A DNA stretch of 64,000 nt. It comes from Bacillus nakamurai (GTDB lineage Bacteria; Bacillota; Bacilli; Bacillales; Bacillaceae). This document shows positions 18,787-27,386 of the stretch, one piece after another (the stretch's first letter is position 1; the number at the start of each line of letters is the position of its first letter). The notes under the pieces were generated by a model, which made no database searches, was not told where the DNA came from, and was given only the letters and a program-made list of their open reading frames with translations. The translations under genes were made by a program, and so were the position numbers. The stretch is taken from the NCBI RefSeq assembly GCF_001584325.1, contig NZ_LSAZ01000001.1:1-64000 (forward strand), written 5' to 3'.

Positions 18787-20012
18787 ATGGAACATCAGCA
18801 GCTTTCGGCTAATATCGGAATTACCGATTATATACACTGGCTGTCTCAATTCGGCGCATCCGCTGACGGCGGCGTGACGAGGCTTTTATACACAAAGGAA
18901 TGGATGGATGCCCAGCTTGCCGTGAAAAAGAAAATGACGTCGTCAGGGCTTGAAACGAGATTTGATGATGTCGGAAATGTGTTTGGCCGGCTGAGCGGCA
19001 CAGAGTCACCCGGCGAGCTGATTTTGACAGGGGCGCATATTGATACCGTTATTAACGGCGGAAAATATGACGGAGCATACGGCGTGCTTGCGATCATCCG
19101 CTTGCGGAAGACTTACGGACGCCCGAAAAAACACTAGAAGCTGTTTCGTTTTGTGAGGAGGAAGGGAGCCGTTTTCCCATGACCTATTGGGGATCGGGAA
19201 ATATAACCGGTGCTTTCTCACTTTCAGATGCGGAAAAGCCAAGCGATGGCTCAGGTGTTTCCTTAAAAGAAGCAATGCTCCAAAAAAGCTTCGGATCAGG
19301 CCGTTACACCCCACCCTTCCGGACGGATATTAAAGCTTTTCTTGAGATTCATATTGAACAGGGACAAACACTTGAAAGATCGGGAAAGGATATCGGCGTT
19401 GTCACCGGAATCGCCGGGCAGAGGCGTTATAATATAACGCTTTTCGGAGAATGCAACCATGCGGGCACCACCTCGATGAAGTGGCGGAAGGACCCGCTTG
19501 CCGCGGGAAGCAGAATCATCCACGAGCTCGTCCTTTTGGCAGAAAAACAGCCGGAAGAACTTCGTCTGACCTGCGGGAAAATGACGGTTGAGCCGAATGT
19601 GCCGAACGTCATCCCGGGCCGTATTCAATTTTCCATTGATATCCGCCACCAGGAAGAGACCGTGCTGAGCGCCTTTCATCAAAAACTGGTATCTCTCATT
19701 GAAAGAATCAGTCACGAAAAAGGCGTCCGGCCCGTCATTGACGAATATATGAGAATAGAGCCGGTTCCGATGGATCAAACGCTGACACGAGCGGCTGTTG
19801 AAGCGGCAGTTGAACAGGGCGCAAGCTGTGAGGAAATCGTAAGCGGAGCCGGGCATGACGCTCAGATGATGGGCAGGACTTTTCCGGCCTGCATGCTTTT
19901 TGTGCCGAGCCGGGGCGGAGTGAGCCATTCGCCGCTTGAATTTACCTCCGCACATCAGCTGGATATCGGCGTCCGGACGTTAGCGAATGTATTATATAAG
20001 CTTGCTTATTAA
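18787..20012 (+). pseudogene. pucF: pucF (allantoate amidohydrolase), frameshifted
   Basis: PucF is an M20-family amidohydrolase acting on allantoate in purine ureide degradation. The N-terminal frame (start ATG 18787, AAAGGGAG upstream) contains LTGAHIDTVINGGKYDG with the first metal ligands, then hits TAG at 19135 after RKTYGRPKK. The protein resumes in the next frame as TLEAVSFCEEEGSRFP and runs to 20012 with intact dimerisation and C-terminal parts (SGAGHDAQMMGR, FVPSRGGVSHSP). The shift lies in the run of six A at 19126-19131; one more A would restore the frame. A few codons also seem missing just before it. A homopolymer base-calling error is possible for this lesion. Confidence 0.88.
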
Positions 20013-20030
20013 CATAAAGGAGGAATGGGC

Positions 20031-21284
20031 GTGCCAGTCAGAAAAGAATTGTGCCTCCCGCAAAGAACGATTATGACACCGGGGCCTGTCGAGGCGGACC
20101 CGAGAGTGCTGAGGGCGATGGGGGCCCCGATCATCGGCCAGTTTGACCCGGCCTTCACTGATATCATGAATGAAACGATGCAAATGCTCCGTGAATTGTT
20201 TGAAACGGAAAACCGCTGGGCCTATCCGATTGACGGCACATCAAGGGCGGGAATTGAGGCCGTACTGGCGAGTGTAATAGAACCGGGAGACAGCGTGCTC
20301 GTCCCGATATACGGCCGCTTTGGCTATCTGCTGACTGAAATCGCTGAGCGGTACGGAGCAGACGTTCACACGATGGAATGCGAGTGGGGAACAGTATTTC
20401 GTCCTGAGGACATTATCAGCGAGATGAAAAAGGTTCATCCGAAAATTGTGGCCATGGTGCACGGAGAAACGTCAACAGGACGCATCCATCCCTTGAAAGA
20501 AATCGGGGAAGCGTGCCGCGCTCAAAATGCGCTCTTTATCGTTGATGCCGTAGCCACGATCGGAGGCTGTGCCGTGAAAACTGATGAGTGGAAAATCGAT
20601 GCGGTCATTGGCGGAACGCAAAAATGTTTATCAGTTCCTTCTGGGATGGCGCCGATTACATATAACGATCGGACGGCGAAGGTGATTGCGGCTCGTAAAA
20701 AGGTGGAGCGCGGCATCGCGACGGAGGCTGACGGGGTGTGATTTTCCGACCATCGTCCGATTACGAGCAATTATTTTGATTTAAGCCAGCTGGAAGACTA
20801 TTGGAGTGAAAGAAGGCTGAATCACCATACAGAAGCGACCACTATGCTGTATGCGCTGAGAGAAGGTGTGCGCCTTGTTCTCGAAGAAGGGCTTGATGAA
20901 CGTTTCCGCAGACATCGCCGCCATGAAGAAGCGCTTGCGGCGGGGCTTGAAGCGATGGGTCTCGTTTTATTCGGTGATCCGGAATGCAAACTTCCGGTCG
21001 TCACATGTGTGCAGATTCCGCAAGAAGCCGATGGAGAATCTGTCAGGCGTATGCTGCTGTCGCAATTTGGAGTTGAAATTGCCAGCTCGTTCGGACCGCT
21101 CTCAGGAAAAATGTGGAGGATTGGGACGATGGGCTACAGCTGCAGAAAGGAAAATGTGCTGTTTGTGCTGGCCGGACTCGAAGCTGTTCTCATCAGGCAT
21201 GGTGTTCCCGTCAAAGCGGGCAAAGCGCTGCAGGCGGCGCTTGATGCATATGACATGTCAACTGAAACAGCGGGAGCTGAATAG
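20031..21284 (+). pseudogene. pucG: pucG (ureidoglycine-glyoxylate aminotransferase), in-frame stop
   Basis: PucG is a PLP aminotransferase of the alanine-glyoxylate type that transfers the amino group of ureidoglycine to glyoxylate. The frame runs from GTG 20031 (AAAGGAGG seven nt before) through the PLP lysine in IGGTQKCLSVPSG and is interrupted by TGA at 20739-20741 after IATEADGV. The same frame continues without shift (DHRPITSNYFDLSQLEDYWS) to 21284. It is a simple nonsense lesion, not an indel. Suppression or readthrough would be needed for a full protein of about 417 residues. Confidence 0.9.
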
Positions 21285-21424
21285 CTTGCGTTATATAGCT
21301 GTCATAAGGCCTTAACAGGAAATCATCTGGACTTTATTCCCTTTTCCCCGTTATACTGAAAGAGATAAAAAATGACAATTCTGGAATGATCGCCTGTTTT
21401 GTCTGGGGGAGAAGGTAGTGAATC

Positions 21425-22624
21425 ATGATGACGTACATAGGCAGATTATCAATTTTAATGTTTAATATGTTTATAGCAATGCTTGGAATCGGGCTGATTA
21501 TTCCGATCATGCCTGCATATATAACCGAATTCGGAGCGACTGGGAGTACGATGGGCCTTCTTGTCGCGGCGGCGGGGGTTACGCAGCTCTTATTTGCGCC
21601 TATTGCCGGGGAAATAACCGACAAATACGGACGGCGTAAACTGATTATATTCGGCATTGCAGCGTTTGCGGTGTCGCAATTGATATTTGCATTTGCCGGC
21701 AGTCTGTGGCAATTGTTTGCGTCCCGGCTCTTGGGCGGGATGGGCGCCGCATTTTTAATGCCGTCCATGTTTGCGTACATCGCCGACATCACGACGGAAG
21801 AAGAGCGGGGCAAAGGAATGGGGCTGTTCAGCGCGGCGATGACACTCGGAGTCGTCATCGGGCCCGGCGTCGGCGGCTACTTAATTCATTACGGCATGTC
21901 CGTTCCGTTCATTGTGTCCGCAAGCCTCGCTTGTTTTTCAACGGTGCTCTCATTTTTCTTTCTGCCTGAAACGCTGGACCGGGAAAAGCAGATGGAAGCC
22001 CGCGCGAAAAGAGAAAAGCGTGAACATCTCCTGCAACAAATGTCGCGCGCGCTCAAATCGCCGTTTGCCTTTATGCTGATTTTGGTTTTTGTGCTTAACT
22101 TCGGTATTATGAACTTTGAATCGATTTTCGGCCTTTATGTTGATCATAAGCACGGGTTTAAAGCGTCTGACATTGCTTTCATTATTACGGTTGCCGGCCT
22201 TATCGGTGTTTTTGTGCAGGCAGTAGGCGTCAGTTTTCTCGTCCGCAAGTTCGGGGAGAAACGTGTCATCAACGCCACCCTTATCGGCGCAGCGGCCGGA
22301 CTCGTATGGTGCCGGTTTGCCGGCTCATATTGGACGGTGTTTGCGGCCGCTATCTTTTTTCTTATGTTGACGTCTCTGCTCAGGCCGGCAGTCAATACGA
22401 TGCTATCAAAGCTGGCTGGTGATCAGCAGGGCTTTGCAGGCGGGATGAATACATCATTTATCAGCTTGGCAAATATCGCCGGACCGTCAGCAGCCGGTTT
22501 TCTCTTTGATATTAATATGGAAATTCCGTATATGCTTGGTGCGGCTATTCTCGTCATCAGTTTTCTGGCTGCGCTGAGCTGGGGCAGAAAAGAACAGGCC
22601 CGGCCGTTTACGCAAGAAGGATAA
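21425..22624 (+). CDS. MFS transporter, multidrug-efflux type
   Basis: A 399-residue, 12-segment major facilitator. It has the loop 2-3 motif GEITDKYGRRKLI, motif C-like TLGVVIGPGVGGYL in segment 5, and a basic central loop (KQMEARAKREKREHLLQQM). Closest in style to the Bmr/Blt/NorA drug exporters; the substrate cannot be told. ATG start, purine-rich ribosome site upstream. It lies inside the former purine locus, between pucG and the pucA relic; I do not recall a gene here in B. subtilis, so it may be an insertion. Confidence 0.85.
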   Translation: MMTYIGRLSILMFNMFIAMLGIGLIIPIMPAYITEFGATGSTMGLLVAAAGVTQLLFAPIAGEITDKYGRRKLIIFGIAAFAVSQLIFAFAGSLWQLFASRLLGGMGAAFLMPSMFAYIADITTEEERGKGMGLFSAAMTLGVVIGPGVGGYLIHYGMSVPFIVSASLACFSTVLSFFFLPETLDREKQMEARAKREKREHLLQQMSRALKSPFAFMLILVFVLNFGIMNFESIFGLYVDHKHGFKASDIAFIITVAGLIGVFVQAVGVSFLVRKFGEKRVINATLIGAAAGLVWCRFAGSYWTVFAAAIFFLMLTSLLRPAVNTMLSKLAGDQQGFAGGMNTSFISLANIAGPSAAGFLFDINMEIPYMLGAAILVISFLAALSWGRKEQARPFTQEG

Positions 22625-22627
22625 TCG

Positions 22628-22654
22628 AAAGCCTCCGGGAAGCCGGGGGCTTTT
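22628..22654 (+). terminator. Terminator after the MFS gene
   Basis: AAAGCCTCCGG pairs with CCGGGGGCTTTT around a 4-nt loop (one G-T pair). Confidence 0.7.
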
Positions 22655-22769
22655 GATTTTCTCTGTTTGTTTTTTCTTACAAAACCGTCTTTCTCTTGTC
22701 GTATTTTCTTACTGAAAAAAAGAAATGCAGCCTGTTTTCTTCTATCCTTTTTACAAGTTACCTAAAAAA

Positions 22770-23181
22770 GGAGGCCGCCTGCGGAAAATATACATAATAT
22801 TTTGGATATTGTTCTTCAGGACCAGCAAGATGCGGTGCGAGCGACGATTGTGGAGGTGGAAGGCTCCGCTTACCGTAAAGCAGGGGCTGCCATGCTGTTT
22901 TAAAAAAACGGCGGATGTGTGGAAGAGGGTGCGGGATGCAACGGGTCGTTTCCGTTTATATAGAGCCGATTATGAACGAAAAACGAAAGTATTACAAAAA
23001 AGTGAAGGATTGTCCGGGTAAGGGAGAAGCGGTCATATCCGTATCCTCTGTAAAAGACAGGCATTATGTATTTATGACAGACTCGGAAACGTTCGGGGAT
23101 TGGCCAGCTGCGCGGTGTTCTGATATAGAAAGAGAACTGGCAGAATCAATACACGTGGTGAAAATGATTTTTATAGAATGA
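22770..23181 (+). pseudogene. pucA: pucA/XdhC-type relic (xanthine dehydrogenase accessory factor)
   Basis: Scattered frames of an XdhC/CoxI family protein. From 22784 one frame reads NIHNILDIVLQDQQDAVRAT and then IVEVEGSAYRKAGAAMLF, the family N-terminal motif, before a stop. A short stretch GGCVEE follows. From about 22934 another frame has VSVYIEPIMNEKRKYYKKV and GEAVISVSSV, typical of the middle of the protein, ending at 23181. In B. subtilis pucA follows pucG in this locus and helps insert the molybdenum cofactor into xanthine dehydrogenase. The remaining pucB-E genes are absent. Confidence 0.7.
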
Positions 23182-23288
23182 AAACCCCTTTGCCTGACTT
23201 TTTAAAGGATAAATACATGAGCAGTATCAGTTTGGTATTTGAACGATTAAATTCAATTTTGAATAATTTAAAAAAGGAGTCTTCCGAA

Positions 23289-23861
23289 TGGGACTGACCC
23301 CAGAAGATGAGACGAATAAAAAATACCTTCAAGTTTGAAAAACGGATATTTGCTATCCAACTGATGTGAAAATGAAAGCAATCAAAATGAGGCTGGCGGG
23401 AGTGCCGATCAAGAAGTCTTAAAAGACTTAAGCTTCCGAAACGAGAAGCAGTTTAAAACATGGATGAAATGGTATAAAACAGGCGAACTCCACCGTTTTG
23501 AACAAGCAGTATTCCTTCGGAAACGGCTAAATCGTTGCTTATTCTATAGGCAGCTGCCAAAATACAGATTTTGTTTGTGCTGCATACTTTGGTTCATCTG
23601 CCCTCTTACACATCTTATGTATATCAGCGACAGTCAAAGAAAGAGGCATTATCATGAGCATGTCCGGTAAAGGGACATGCTCATGATAATGCCTACATCG
23701 AATCATTTCATTTCTCGCTAAAGTCTGAAACGTTCTAGTTTGCACTATTATAACCATATTCATATTCATGCGATACTAAACAACCAGCCGCCGGTCATAT
23801 ACCGGCAGCTGGCTGCTTAAATGTGTTTTGATCCCTGTCTCAAAAACGTGGGTCAGTCCCT
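23289..23861 (+). mobile_element. Degenerate IS3-family insertion sequence
   Basis: The ends are inverted: TGGGACTGACCCC at 23289 and GTGGGTCAGTCCC at 23848-23860. Inside, one frame near 23355-23510 reads as an OrfA-type transposase N-terminus (MKAIKMRLAGVP, then FRNEKQFKTWMKWYKTGELH), and near 23689-23735 there is DNAYIESFHFSLKSE, the region of the catalytic glutamate of IS3 OrfB. Most of the element (normally about 1.3-1.5 kb) is deleted and the frames are broken. A hairpin near 23785-23817 resembles an IS terminator. Confidence 0.75.
23644..23694. repeat. 22-bp perfect palindrome inside the IS remnant
   Basis: AGGCATTATCATGAGCATGT (23644 on) plus CC pairs perfectly with its reverse complement at 23673-23694 across a 7-nt loop. 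The right arm leads into the OrfB DNA-x-IESF motif, so the left arm may have arisen by an inverted duplication during decay. Confidence 0.8.
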
Positions 23862-24286
23862 ACTTCCGTCAGGTGTTTTTTTAGTTACAAGACCATTAAC
23901 AAAGGGAGAGGTCGAAAAACAGATTAAGCGTGCACTAGCACCTCTTTATTACTATCAGGGCAAAGGAAGCAGTCAACAGTGCATACGATCCAAAAACAAC
24001 GAATGCTGTCAAACGGTTCAATGTATACACTGCTTTACTGCTAAAGGGATATAAGACCCGAAAAACGAAATAAAGCTTGTCACTTCTGAAATAAATGAAG
24101 CAGCTCATTAGTAGGGCTGTTTCAAAATAATATAAGGTTAATGAATCGGTAATGGAATTGAATATTTTGGGAAAAATAAAGAAATCTCTAGAATAGAGGT
24201 TCTGAAAAATGGTAGAATGTTTTGTGTTCAATAATTTTACATACTTGTAAAATTATATTAAATTAATTCGAGAGGGTGAAAGAAAC
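23862..24286. other. Intergenic region with a possible coding fragment
   Basis: About 425 nt between the IS remnant and the next gene. One frame (about 23875-24054) reads VTRPLTKGEVEKQIKRALA and then loses coding character; it may be the tail of a lost gene. The rest is AT-rich, with an imperfect palindrome TTTTACATACTTGTAAAA at 24234-24251 that may be part of the promoter of the following secreted protein. Confidence 0.3.
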
Positions 24287-24667
24287 ATGAAAAAATGTTT
24301 AAGTGCTGTAGTAATTGGTTGTGTAGTCTTGTTCAGTTCTTTTATGGTACATCAAGAATCAGTTTTGGCAGCTCCACAAGTGGAAACAATTCTCCAAAAA
24401 ACGCAAACTTCAAGCTCTACGAAGAGAATTAAAGTTAAGTCAGGTCAAAATTTGCAGGTCCGTGCCTTCCCCTACAACAATAAAACTATTAAGTTGACCG
24501 TATTCAAAAATGGTAAGGCGTGGACAAGTGACCTAACAAATTCTCCATTCATCTATGATTATACTTTTAAAAAGCCTGGTGCGGGAGAATATTCACTAAG
24601 ATTATATTGCGGAAAAAATGGCGGTCAAAAAGGTTGTTATGGTCAAGGTCTACTCACTGTGAGATAA
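24287..24667 (+). CDS. Small secreted protein with one cysteine pair, function unknown
   Basis: A 126-residue precursor with a Sec signal peptide (about 1-29, cut near VLA-AP), giving a mature basic protein of about 97 residues. The mature part is beta-rich and its only cysteines are C108 and C117 (LYCGKNGGQKGCYGQG), placed to form a disulfide loop. ATG start with GAGAGGG upstream. It is followed, convergently, by a CcdA-type gene and then a TlpA/ResA-type thioredoxin gene, which suggests but does not prove assisted disulfide chemistry. I do not recognise the family; an extracellular antimicrobial or inhibitor is possible. Confidence 0.65.
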   Translation: MKKCLSAVVIGCVVLFSSFMVHQESVLAAPQVETILQKTQTSSSTKRIKVKSGQNLQVRAFPYNNKTIKLTVFKNGKAWTSDLTNSPFIYDYTFKKPGAGEYSLRLYCGKNGGQKGCYGQGLLTVR

Positions 24668-24677
24668 TGTAAAACAA

Positions 24678-24701
24678 AAGACGCCAATTGCTTGGCGTCT
24701 T
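24678..24701. terminator. Bidirectional terminator
   Basis: An 8-bp stem AAGACGCC/GGCGTCTT with an 8-nt loop between convergent genes. Confidence 0.65.
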
Positions 24702-24705
24702 AATA

Positions 24706-25419
24706 TTAACTCTGAAATAAGGTCGTAAGGTTTGAGAACCATATGTTTATCCATATCATTTTATTGGTGTATAAGAGTACGCCAATGATAACAAGTAATC
24801 CGCCGCCTATTTTTAACAGCAGGTTTGAATATTTCAGGAACACTCTTGCTTTGCCGATGAAAAATGCCATCAGAAAAAACGGGATGGCAAAACCTAATGA
24901 ATATCCGGTTACGTTGATAAAAGTATCTATCGTGTTTGGATTGTTAAAGTTTGCGTACATGATCGTTCCAAAGATCGGACCAATACACGGGGTCCATCCT
25001 GCAGCAAAAATGATGCCGACTAATATTGAATTGAATACACTGATTTTGCCTCTTTTAAAAGAAAATCTTTTTTCCTGCATCATGAATTTTGGTTGAAATA
25101 TGCCTAATAAAAATAACCCCATAGCACATACGAAAATTCCGCCAAGCATTCTAATCAGACCTTTATATTCAGTGAAAAATTTCCCGACTGAACTGGCAGA
25201 GAACCCTAATATGTAGAAAATGAATGAAAATCCTAATAAAAAGGATGCAGCATGAATAGCAATATTTTTATTCAGCGTTTTAGAATTTGTGTGTTTTAAC
25301 TCATTGACGGAAACCCCAGTAATATAAGAGATAAATGAGGGGTACAGAGGTAAACAGCAGGGTGAGACAAATGACAAAAACCCACCGGCAAAAGCCAGCC
25401 ATAACGTTACGTTTTCCAT
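24706..25419 (-). CDS. CcdA-family thiol-disulfide electron carrier
   Basis: A 237-residue membrane protein with six hydrophobic segments that should carry electrons from cytoplasmic thioredoxin to extracytoplasmic thiol proteins. The two conserved cysteines are visible: one in SFVSPCCLPLYPSFISY near the N-terminus, the other in AAGWTPCIGPIFG. The housekeeping ccdA of Bacillus lies elsewhere, so this is an extra copy. It is divergent from the TlpA-like gene, with the start regions about 40 nt apart, so the two are probably co-controlled. Confidence 0.85.
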   Translation of the reverse strand: MENVTLWLAFAGGFLSFVSPCCLPLYPSFISYITGVSVNELKHTNSKTLNKNIAIHAASFLLGFSFIFYILGFSASSVGKFFTEYKGLIRMLGGIFVCAMGLFLLGIFQPKFMMQEKRFSFKRGKISVFNSILVGIIFAAGWTPCIGPIFGTIMYANFNNPNTIDTFINVTGYSLGFAIPFFLMAFFIGKARVFLKYSNLLLKIGGGLLVIIGVLLYTNKMIWINIWFSNLTTLFQS

Positions 25420-25460
25420 CGGAGCAGCTCCTTTTTTTATTAATATTTTGGGGTGAGAAC

Positions 25461-25997
25461 ATGAAACGAAAAAGATTATTGCTCAGGATGTTCATTTTGC
25501 TTTTACTTTTTACGGCAATAGGATTTGCGCTATATCAAAATTTATTTGCAGCAAACAGCAAGGAAGTCGTACAAGTCAACAAGCCCGCGGCGAACTTTAA
25601 ACTGACACAACTTAATGGAGAACCTATTGAATTAAAACAACTTAAAGGAAAGGCTGTACTGGTTAATTTTTGGGGTTCATGGTGTGAACCGTGCAAAAAT
25701 GAAATGCCGTCCATACAAGAAGCATATAATCATTATAAGAAAGATAAGTTCGAAATTGTCGCAGTTAATGTTCAAGAATCTGACATTGCTGTGAAAAGTT
25801 TTATGAAAAGTTACGGTCTATCATTTCCAATTGCTTTAGACAAGGAAGGGGAAGTGTACCGATCATGGGAGATCTTTAATCTTCCAACATCCGTCTTTAT
25901 AAATCCTGATGGAATCATAGAAAGGAACTATGAGGGTGAAATGTCAATGAATCAATTAGACCAGTGGATAAGAGATATATTACCTAATAAATCTTAG
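25461..25997 (+). CDS. TlpA/ResA-like membrane-anchored thioredoxin
   Basis: 178 residues: an N-terminal membrane anchor (about 8-27), then a thioredoxin-fold domain outside the cell with the active site WGSWCEPCKNEMP and the cis-proline loop NLPTSVFINPDG. It resembles ResA and StoA, which reduce disulfides in cytochrome c or spore proteins. The WCEPCK site and an adjacent CcdA suggest a reductase. ATG 25461 with GGTGAG upstream. The target is unknown. Confidence 0.85.
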   Translation: MKRKRLLLRMFILLLLFTAIGFALYQNLFAANSKEVVQVNKPAANFKLTQLNGEPIELKQLKGKAVLVNFWGSWCEPCKNEMPSIQEAYNHYKKDKFEIVAVNVQESDIAVKSFMKSYGLSFPIALDKEGEVYRSWEIFNLPTSVFINPDGIIERNYEGEMSMNQLDQWIRDILPNKS

Positions 25998-26003
25998 TAA
26001 CTC

Positions 26004-26029
26004 AAAAAACCCCGTTTAAGGGGTTTTAT
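26004..26029. terminator. Bidirectional terminator
   Basis: AAAACCCC pairs with GGGGTTTT around a short loop between convergent genes. Confidence 0.75.
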
Positions 26030-26030
26030 A

Positions 26031-26651
26031 TTAATTAATTTTAGCAGTTAGAACTCTATATGACCCACTACCATAAAGGCCAATAACTACTCTTGTAGTG
26101 TATTCAAGTGGGGTATATTTCAAAGCTTTAAATTTTCCTGAACTCCGAATCTCCCAAACACTAGGGTCTAATTTAGAAACAGATGTTGAATGAGATTTTG
26201 AATAAAGCGGTCCGGTTAAATAGACATCGTAACTGTTGCCTTTAATTTTGCCTTTTTCATAAGTGAATTTACCGCTAACGGTGTGTTTAAAACCTGTGCC
26301 AGGAAAAGTATTAGCGATGTAGCCAGAATAGGATTTTTGTTGTACTGCTTGGATGGAGCTATCGCCAGATGTCTTTGTATTAACTCCTAGTTCAATTCCA
26401 TCTCCTTGTACATTTAGTGGCTTTTTGACTACAACATTTGTTTTGCCGGCTGCAAGTTGCTTGTTTACTTCTTTTTGAGCATCATCAAGAGCTTGATTTG
26501 CCTTATCAATAGTGAATGTACTTTCTGTGTGAGTGGATTCTTTCGGTGTCTGTGCATTAACATCAGTAGGGCTAAAGGCTAGTGACAATGCAGTAACCGG
26601 AAGCAAAAGGGACGAGAACAAAACTTTTTTACTTAATGATTCTAAACGCAT
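26031..26651 (-). CDS. Secreted protein of unknown family
   Basis: A 206-residue precursor with signal peptide (about 1-32, cut near VNA-QTP). The mature protein has a short helical stretch rich in Gln/Lys (about 45-75) followed by a beta-rich, Ser/Gly/Tyr-rich half and no cysteine. Nothing resembles a catalytic motif. ATG 26651 has GAGGAG nearby; an in-frame upstream ATG (26699) lacks a ribosome site. A very small membrane protein starts 107 nt away in the opposite direction; the pair could be a secreted toxin and its immunity protein, but that is speculation. Confidence 0.65.
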   Translation of the reverse strand: MRLESLSKKVLFSSLLLPVTALSLAFSPTDVNAQTPKESTHTESTFTIDKANQALDDAQKEVNKQLAAGKTNVVVKKPLNVQGDGIELGVNTKTSGDSSIQAVQQKSYSGYIANTFPGTGFKHTVSGKFTYEKGKIKGNSYDVYLTGPLYSKSHSTSVSKLDPSVWEIRSSGKFKALKYTPLEYTTRVVIGLYGSGSYRVLTAKIN

Positions 26652-26758
26652 ATTGATCAACTCCTCTTCACATGATAAAGTACAATACAATGGTACCATT
26701 ACATATAATGGTTTGTCTACTAAATAATGGTAATTTTTATTTAAAAGGAGGAATGAAG

Positions 26759-26932
26759 TTGTTAAGTACTGTTTTTGGGGTCGTGACTCTATTTATAGTC
26801 TTTTATTTAATCAACTATATTGGCCAAAAGCTTGTGAAGTCATCCATTAACCAAACGTTCCTGCTCTCTCTGTCTATCATCGAAGCAGTTATCGTTTTAG
26901 TTTTGTTCTATTATAGACCATTTTTTCTTTGA
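26759..26932 (+). CDS. Small two-helix membrane protein
   Basis: A 57-residue protein with two hydrophobic segments separated by a short polar stretch (GQKLVKSSINQT). AAAGGAGG at 26744-26751 favours TTG 26759; the ATG at 26753 is only 1 nt away from that site. Divergent from the secreted protein at 26031-26651. Size and topology are like bacteriocin immunity proteins, but no family is recognised. Confidence 0.55.
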   Translation: MLSTVFGVVTLFIVFYLINYIGQKLVKSSINQTFLLSLSIIEAVIVLVLFYYRPFFL

Positions 26933-26996
26933 GTTACATCGGGCTGTACCCAGCTGGTTACTTTCTTTATAAAAAAAACGAGATGAACATTGCTGT

Positions 26997-27037
26997 AAGC
27001 TTGCAGAGAAAACGATGTTTTTTCTGCAAGCTTTTTT
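26997..27037. terminator. Rho-independent terminator
   Basis: AAGCTTGCAGA pairs with TCTGCAAGCTT, and the stem is extended inside by AAAA/TTTT; it ends in TTTTTT. It serves the small membrane protein gene. Confidence 0.8.
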
Positions 27038-27133
27038 GAGTTTATGAGTATTGTGGAACAGAGAAAGAGCTGTGTGGCCATCTCCTTTCATTTTGCTATT
27101 AGCCTGTAAGGCATCAGGAGTCAAGCTGGGTAA

Positions 27134-27177
27134 CCCCCGCCGAGACTGCGCCAAAGCGGGGGCTGCCTGCGGCAGCC
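27134..27177. repeat. GC-rich double inverted repeat
   Basis: CCCCCGC (27134-27140) pairs with GCGGGGG (27156-27162), and the overlapping GGCTGCC (27161-27167) pairs with GGCAGCC (27171-27177), giving mutually exclusive hairpins. The stretch 27060-27380 otherwise shows no gene. The layout is attenuator-like, but no leader peptide or ligand motif is evident; a scar of a lost element is equally possible. Confidence 0.4.
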
Positions 27178-27386
27178 TTCGGGAAATTGAGGCGTCTCAG
27201 TGGTTTAGGGGAGCTTTTTAAATACATCTGCCTTCTGGTGTTTCTCCATTATATTTTCTTTTTGCAAATCCTATCGATTTTAAAGAAGCACGGTATGGTG
27301 AAAATAAAATAATATCTGGTGTATAACTCCAGGTTGTTAAACATAGCCTAACATATACATAATTTTGAAGATTAGGAGGAATATTG

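Noticed and set aside
26897..27154. 85-codon minus-strand frame over a terminator
   Set aside because: It runs through the hairpin at 26997-27037 and into the end of the opposite gene; no ribosome site.
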